DNA from: Notamacropus eugenii
Lineage: Eukaryota; Chordata; Mammalia; Diprotodontia; Macropodidae
Direction of reading: 5' to 3'
Length of the DNA stretch: 64,000 nt
NCBI RefSeq assembly: GCF_028372415.1
Contig: NC_092876.1
Coordinates: forward strand, 59,854,385-59,918,384
Shown here: positions 58,190 through 64,000 of the stretch, piece by piece
Layout: every line of letters starts with the position of its first letter
Position numbering within the stretch: the stretch's first letter is position 1
Program-made: the position numbers and the translations under genes
The notes under the pieces: model-generated
Told to the model about the DNA's origin: nothing
The model's input: the letters and a program-made list of their open reading frames with translations, nothing else
The model's database searches: none

Positions 58190-58910
58190 AATCTCCCTAA
58201 CTTAATGGGCATCATTTCCATTTAAAGATCTTCATAGATCATGCAAGCCTTCCGAAATTTCTCTGAATTTTTCTTATGTGTCATTTCTTATGGTGTAACG
58301 ATATTATTTTACATTCATATACCAACTGAATTTCCTGCTCAGCATTTCCTGACTTGATGCTGAATATCCATTTTCCTTCTTTGACTTCCTTAAAATATAT
58401 GCCAGTGATGTAACTGGGCCAAAGAGAACATTTAGTGCCTGAAAAAAAGTATAATTTTAAATTGTTTTACAGCTTGATTGGACCTAACAGTACATTAACG
58501 TGCCTATTTTTTGCATAGTCCTATGTCATTGACTGTTTTCATCTTTTGTATTCTTTGCTAATCTAATGGGTATGAGGTGAAACCTCTGAATGATTTTAAT
58601 TTGCCTTTTTCTTATTAGTGATTCGGAACATTTTTTATGGTTGTTGATAGCTTACATTTCTATTTTTAAAAATATTTCCTATCTATAGACTTTGACCACT
58701 TATCAAGTGAATAGTGACTTTTGTTATATATTTATGTCAATTCAATTCCCTTTAGAGCTTGGATATTGGCCTTTTATCAGAGAAATATGTACAAAGATTT
58801 ATCTCAGTTAGCTGCTTCTCCTCAGTTTTAACTACAGGGATTTTTTTCCCCATGGAAATGAAATTGAATATCAATTGAAGTTGTTCATTTTTTCTCTTAT
58901 GACCGTCTCT
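58190..58910 (-). mobile_element. Old LINE-1 ORF2 fragment
   Basis: Reverse-complement L1 sequence: 'gtcatttcttatggtgtaac', 'cttattagtgattcggaaca' and 'ttggccttttatcagagaaa'. Confidence 0.65.
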
Positions 58911-59039
58911 ATGAAGGCTTTAAACTAAAAACTAAGGGGGAGATAGAGAAAACTACCTTTGTATCTTTCACAAGCTAGATAAATTATGCCTATAGTGAAG
59001 ACAATAGCAGTTGAAATACCCAAAAGTTCAGTCAATTAG

Positions 59040-59300
59040 TAAGCCTTTATCAAGGCCTATGATGAGCCAGACACTGGAGCTCACAGTAGGGGAGACTATA
59101 TGCAAACAACTGTGGACAAGCAAGCTAAACACAGAATTGGAGAGAAGGCACTAGAATGAAAAGGGACTGGGAAAGGGCTCCTGTAGATGGTAAAATTTTT
59201 AGCTGAGTCTTGAAGGAAGCCAGAGAAGCCACAAGGTGGAGATGAAGAGGAAAAGCATTCCAGGAATGGGGGACAACCAGGGAAAAGGTCTGAGATGGAG
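59040..59300 (+). repeat. Ancient interspersed repeat fragment
   Basis: 'aagccagagaagccacaagg' and 'ggagagaaggcactagaatg' match the type at about 1183-1480 ('agagggaaggcattgg'). Confidence 0.45.
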
Positions 59301-59766
59301 CCTTGTGTTTGTTGAACATCAAGGAATCCAGTGTCACTGGACCAAAGAGCACATGGGAAAGGATATAAGGAGGCAAAAAAGCCAGTAGTAAAGCCCATGG
59401 TACAAATGCTTAGAGGAATTAGAGGCCCCAGTGAAAAAGGACAAATTTAACCTCATAGGTATGGGATGAAGCCCATGACTAGACCATGGCTGTAGGGGGT
59501 GTACTTTCTTTAAAAGTAACAAGACAGTCAAAAGCAGGGAGAAAGGGCCACTCTTGTGAGGAAATGCAGGGAATCAAAGAGGAAGCATCTGGGTCAAAGT
59601 CAATGTAAAGAAAAAGAAAAAGAATTTTGTATTGGCATACACTGTAGACCAAACATAGGTCCTACAGCACTGAGAGGAAATGCATGAGTTTGGAAAGCAG
59701 CACAAACCTGTCACAGAGGCATGATATATACTGATGGGAGACTTCAGTTATCCAGAAGGCTGTTAG

Positions 59767-59768
<2 letters not shown>

Positions 59769-59844
<76 letters not shown>

Positions 59845-60075
59845 GCCTGTCTCTGTCTCTCTCTGTTTCTCTGTCTCTCTCTATTTCTCTGTCTCTCTCT
59901 CTCTGTCTGTCTCTCTCTCCTCTGTCTGTCTGTCTGTCTCTCTCTCCTCTGTCTGTCTGTCTGTCTCTCTCTCCTCTCTCTCTGTCTCTCATCTTTCTCT
60001 GTATGTCTATCTCTCTCTGTCTCTGTGTCTGTGTGTCTCTCTCTGTCTCTGTCTTTTTCTCTCATTGCTCGCTCT
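59769..60075 (+). repeat. Long (CT)n/(CTGT)n tract
   Basis: About 300 bp of C/T-only sequence with interspersed G. It begins with about 67 bp of pure CT and then shows a higher-order unit with 'ctgtctgtctgtctgtctct' repeated. The open frames across it on both strands are compositional artefacts. Confidence 0.95.
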
Positions 60076-60259
60076 CTCTTTCTCTTCTCTTTCTCAAAAG
60101 CAGAGCAACTAATAACTTCTTGATTTGCCTTAGTGTGAATTTCATCCAGGTGGAGGAAGCAACAACAGCAAATTCTATTTCGGATCCGATACTAGGGAAG
60201 AACTGGTTGCTAGGATGGAAATGAAGGGAACCTGGATGGAGGAGGGAGGACAGGAAAGA

Positions 60260-61700
60260 ATATACATTTATTAAGTACCTAGAAAGTGACTACTTTCCTT
60301 CTCATTTGTGGCTTGTTCAATTTTTGATATTGGATTATTTAAATTTATTTAAATCCTCTATTTCCATTTTATTAATCTGGGCATATATACATATCTTAAA
60401 TATTTTATATATATATATATATAAATATATATGTATGTATTCATTTAATTTAGATCGTCAGTTTTATTGTCATACATTTGGGCAAAACTTTGTTAACTAA
60501 CTAACTACAGTTTCTAACAATTCCCTTTTCTTTTTTCACATGCTATGAATTTTTTTTCATTTTTTATACTTGTAATTTGGCTTTCTTCTTTTTGAAAAAA
60601 ATCATATCGGTTTTTAAAGAGCTCCCAGTTTCATTCAGTTATTTAATGATTTTCTTTCAATTTTATTAATATCTTCTTTGATTTTTAAGATTTCTATTTG
60701 TGTTGACCTAGGATCATGTTTTTTCTATTTGTTTTAGTTGCATACCCACTTCACTGAGATATTCTTTCTTCCTTTTATTGATGAAGGTGTTTATAGACAT
60801 AAATTTTCTCCTAAGTACTGCTTTGGCTATATTTCAAAAATATTGGTATGTTGTCTCATTATTGTGATTACCATTAATAAAATTATCTTTTTTCTACAAT
60901 ATGTTCTTTGTCTTAGCTGTTCTTTAGATTTCTATTTAGTCTCTAGTTTATTTCTGATCTTTGCTTCAAAGTTCCTTTATTAAATATAATTTTTGTGGCA
61001 GGGTGGTTTATAAAAGATGCGCTTAATATTTCTGCTTTTCTGCATTTGTTTGTGAGGGGTTCACACCCTAATACATGGTTAGTTTTTGTAAAAGTGCACT
61101 GCACAGCTAAGAAAAATGTATAATCCTTTTTATTCCCACTCACCAATCACCACAGGTCTCTCATATTTAATTTTTCAAAAAAAAATGATTTGCTCTTTAA
61201 CTTCTTTCTTATTTATTTTTTAAATTAGATTTATCTAGCCTGAAAGGGGATACATTGAGAGCTCCTCTGAACTGTCTACACTTTTATTGTATATTTCTCT
61301 CTGTAAATCATTTAACTTTTCCTTTAAGTATTTACTATGCTTAGAAAATATTTGCTATGTCTATTTGCTATGTCATTTGGCACATATCTGCTTAGTACTG
61401 ATATTAATTCATTGATTATGGTACCTCCCATCACCATGTATTTTTCTTGTTTAATCTCTTTTAGTTAAGTCTGTTTTTTGCTATTGATTCATCTGAGATC
61501 ATGACTTCCTTTATTTTTTTTTTACTTCAGCTGAAACAATAGATTCTGCTTCTGCCCCTTTTTTAAAATTCAGTGTATCTTTACGTTTCAAGCATGTTTC
61601 TTATGAATAACACACTGTTGGATTCAGCTTTCTAATCCATTCTGCTATGCCCCTTCTGTTTTATGGGTGAATTCATTTTATTCATACTCATAGTTATGGT
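60260..61700 (-). mobile_element. LINE-1 ORF2 remnant (endonuclease to reverse transcriptase)
   Basis: On the minus strand 61146-60943 reads 'KKDYTFFLAVQCTFTKTNHV', homologous to ORF2 residues about 206-224. Downstream minus sequence covers the region before the reverse transcriptase. Heavily mutated. Confidence 0.7.
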
Positions 61701-61859
61701 CATTGATCATGAATTTCACTTTGTCCTCTTTTTTTCCTCTGTCTTTTCCTTCTCTGTTTCATTACCCCTCTTAATAAAGAAGACGGTGGTGAGTACATTG
61801 TGTGCTCAGAACCTGTGCTCTAGGTTTTACACAATCTGCTTCTATTCTTGTTTTTCTGC

Positions 61860-62440
61860 ACCTTGTTTCTGGAGATTATCACAGGTTCTTACCTTTAAAG
61901 CCCCTCTTCTTGATCCGCCCTCCACCAGTGATTTCTTAATTGGCAAACTGAATGATCTTTTGTCAGTCCTTATCTTTTTTTATCTCTGTGCAGCATTAGA
62001 CACTATCACTCTTTTTTCCTTGATAATCTCTTCTCTATAGATTTATGTGACCCTGCTATCTCCTATTTATCTTCTTACCTATTTGACCACTCATTTCAGT
62101 CTCTTTTGCTGGATCTTCATATGAGTCATATCTGTTAACCAGAGGTGTCCCCTGAGGCTCTGTCCTGGGGATTCTCTTCTTCTATACTACTTGATAATCT
62201 CATTTTCTGCACTGATGATTTCCAGATTTATTTATCCAGTCTTATTCTCTCTCTTGACCTTTCAGTCTTACATCTCCAAATGCTCACTGAGTTTCTTAAG
62301 CTAGATGATCCTTTGCATCTCAAATTTAACACGTCCAAAACTGAACTTAATATCTTTCCCTTCAAACCTTCCTCTCCTCTGAACTTTTCTATTACTGTTT
62401 ATGGTATCACCATCCTTCTAATAACCCAGTATCTCTTATT
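61860..62440 (+). mobile_element. LINE-2 internal fragment
   Basis: 'tctctgtgcagcattagaca', 'gaggctctgtcctgggg', 'gatttatttatccagtctta' and 'cgtccaaaactgaacttaat' match the L2 reverse transcriptase region on the plus strand. Confidence 0.75.
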
Positions 62441-62567
62441 GCCTACTATCCAGCAAAGAGGTGATGGATAGAAGGTGTCAAGGTAAATGTATGTTTTTGG
62501 ACATGGTCAAAACAGGGACTTATTTTACTTGGTGATGCATATGTGTGTGTGCGCCCACACGTATGTT

Positions 62568-62569
<2 letters not shown>

Positions 62570-62609
<40 letters not shown>
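62570..62609 (+). repeat. (GT)n microsatellite
   Basis: About 40 bp of GT. Confidence 0.95.
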
Positions 62610-62611
<2 letters not shown>

Positions 62612-62929
62612 ATTGAAAGGGTCAGAGTAGAGAGGAGAGGGGTAATAATGGTGATGCCAAAAGAAAAAAGTAAAGAGAGGAGGGTCACTGAAATATTTTT
62701 AAAAGTATACAGGGGAGTTCAGAAGGAAGTTTAGAAGGAAACACAGCAAAGTAGTACATTTTTGAAAATATCAGGTGTAATTCATTATATTCTTTAAAGA
62801 AGGTGGTATAGAGAGTCATGGTTTCATATACAATCCCCTTTTAGTGCTTTGCTTTCTATCTGGAAATGCTCCTATTTTGGGAGTTCTTGTGAAGTTTAGA
62901 ATTTAAAAATTTACCATCTTCTTTTCTCT

Positions 62930-63330
62930 GACTTTATTTGGTGTTCTCCATATCTAGTACCTCTTTCTTTTTCAAATTAAGTTTTATTTCTTTTTCAGTC
63001 AATGAAAATTCACTTCTTTCCCCTCATCTCCCTGTAACAACTTCCCCTCCCCTCATTGAGAAAGAAAAAAAATCTTGTTATAAACAAGTGTATTCGAACA
63101 AAGCAAGTTCCCATGTTGGCCATGTCCAAATGATATATTTCAATCTGCACTCTGAGTTTGTTCCCTCTCTGTCAGGACATTATTAAATATGTCTTGATTC
63201 TTTTCTTGAAGAATGTATTTATAACATTAAGGTGGGAAGCTTCTGTGCAATCTACGAACCACTGGACTTTCTCATTCTTTGCTCCAGAATGCTAATTTCT
63301 AACGCGTTTTTCCCATCCTCCCAAATGCCA
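62930..63330 (-). mobile_element. LINE-1 3' UTR fragment
   Basis: 'cacttctttcccctcatctc', 'ttgttataaacaagtg' and 'ttggccatgtccaaatgata' are L1 3' UTR landmarks on the minus strand. A short inverted SINE fragment follows at 63335-63405 ('atgtcatcacctccttgatg'). Confidence 0.6.
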
Positions 63331-63405
63331 ACATTTGTTTTGACTTGCAGGTCATGTCATCACCTCCTTGATGTCATGGTCCTCTGAGAATGAAACAGCA
63401 ACAAC

Positions 63406-64000
63406 GAGAAAATTGAGTATTAAAGTATATCTTCACTTAACTTGGAAGACCTTAATGAGTTCTACATAATGTTTCTCTACTTCCTCATCCTCTGTAATCA
63501 ATGCTGTTACCTAAGCTGTAATTATTTTCCTATTAGTTTTTCACAAATCCTTTCTATAAGTATTGCCATATGAAATAACCAAATGTCTTTTGAAATGACA
63601 TTTTTTGTTGCCTTTGGTTGCATGATAAAATCAATCCAGCCCATTCCTTCATCTGCCTCTCCAAGGAGAATTTATGAACCATCCTTCCTTTTAGCTGTAG
63701 CTTCTTTCTCTCTTTTGTTTCCATTTATAGCAAAATGTCAAAATTAGCACTTCATTTTCTCTCTTCATATTTCCATTCATTAATCAGTGGACAAAGATCT
63801 CACATTTAGAAATCAACAGCTGTTAATATTTAAGCACAGTGTGATCTTTAGCACTCTCTGTCACTGTTTCTGTTACTTTTCCCACTGTCACTACTATTAC
63901 AGAAAATAACTTCAAAAAGACTGAGGACTATTTTGTATAGCCAGTAAGAGAGGATTGGAAGAAGATCAAGGAAGGGAATTTTTTTTCTGCCCCACCATTT
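63406..64000. other. No recognisable feature
   Basis: AT-rich, with no exon or repeat that can be supported. Confidence 0.4.

Noticed and set aside
59721-60224. Open frames on both strands rich in Ser/Leu or Arg/Glu
   Set aside because: They are translations of the (CT)n tract.
62446-62734. Open frames around the (GT)n run
   Set aside because: They consist largely of His/Thr or Cys/Val dipeptides coded by the microsatellite.

Overview
The window is nuclear DNA from a mammal, most likely a marsupial. The evidence is interrupted, spliceable vertebrate genes, a full-length mammalian LINE-1, L2/CR1-type LINE remnants, and many SINEs of the marsupial Mar1 type, recognisable by the tail 'gaaatggcaaaccactcc' and 'ggggtcacaaagagtcagac'. 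An opossum is plausible, but the species cannot be fixed from sequence alone. There are no bacterial genes, CRISPR arrays, rRNA genes or recognisable tRNA genes.

Two protein-coding host genes can be reconstructed exon by exon, both on the minus strand. They are tandem paralogues of the group II secreted phospholipase A2 family (PLA2G2). Each has four coding exons of exactly 40, 145, 107 and 143 nt, encodes 144 residues, and keeps all 14 cysteines, Asp49 and Asp99. In both, the catalytic His48 codon is glutamine (CAG in gene 1 at 3681-5169, CAA in gene 2 at 32511-35520). Gene 1 also has Glu where the calcium loop normally has Gly32. The most interesting content of the window is therefore a pair of intact but apparently catalytically dead sPLA2-like secreted proteins. 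Gene 2 has a visible TATA box and noncoding exon 1 near 38590-38660. No equivalent was found for gene 1. Diverged sequence shared by the two loci in intron 2 and upstream of the signal-peptide exon shows that they arose by tandem duplication.

Layout. 1-3500: old SINE/LINE pieces and a triplet-repeat tract. 3500-6400: PLA2 gene 1 and its upstream region. 6400-8600: a long unnamed ancient repeat and an LTR-like stretch. 8600-13300: four partial LINE-1 5' halves in both orientations. 13557-20497: a full-length L1 with two intact ORFs (393 and 1296 residues) and a 15-bp target-site duplication. 20500-30300: nested LINE debris, including an ORF1-only (HAL1-like) element, a young truncated L1 with target-site duplication, an L2 piece and a CR1/L3-like piece. 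30300-32300: SINEs and a (GA)n tract. 32300-38660: PLA2 gene 2 with its promoter. 38700-64000: no recognisable gene, only SINEs, L1/L2/CR1 fragments, a 33-bp minisatellite at 52679-53275, a near-identical pair of ~160-bp direct repeats near 56.0 and 57.3 kb, and long (CT)n and (GT)n tracts.

The two PLA2-like genes would make small disulfide-rich secreted proteins. The L1 is the only element that looks capable of acting in trans, supplying machinery for the L1-dependent repeats around it. All spliced gene models are inferred from codon and splice-site reading, without transcripts or database searches.
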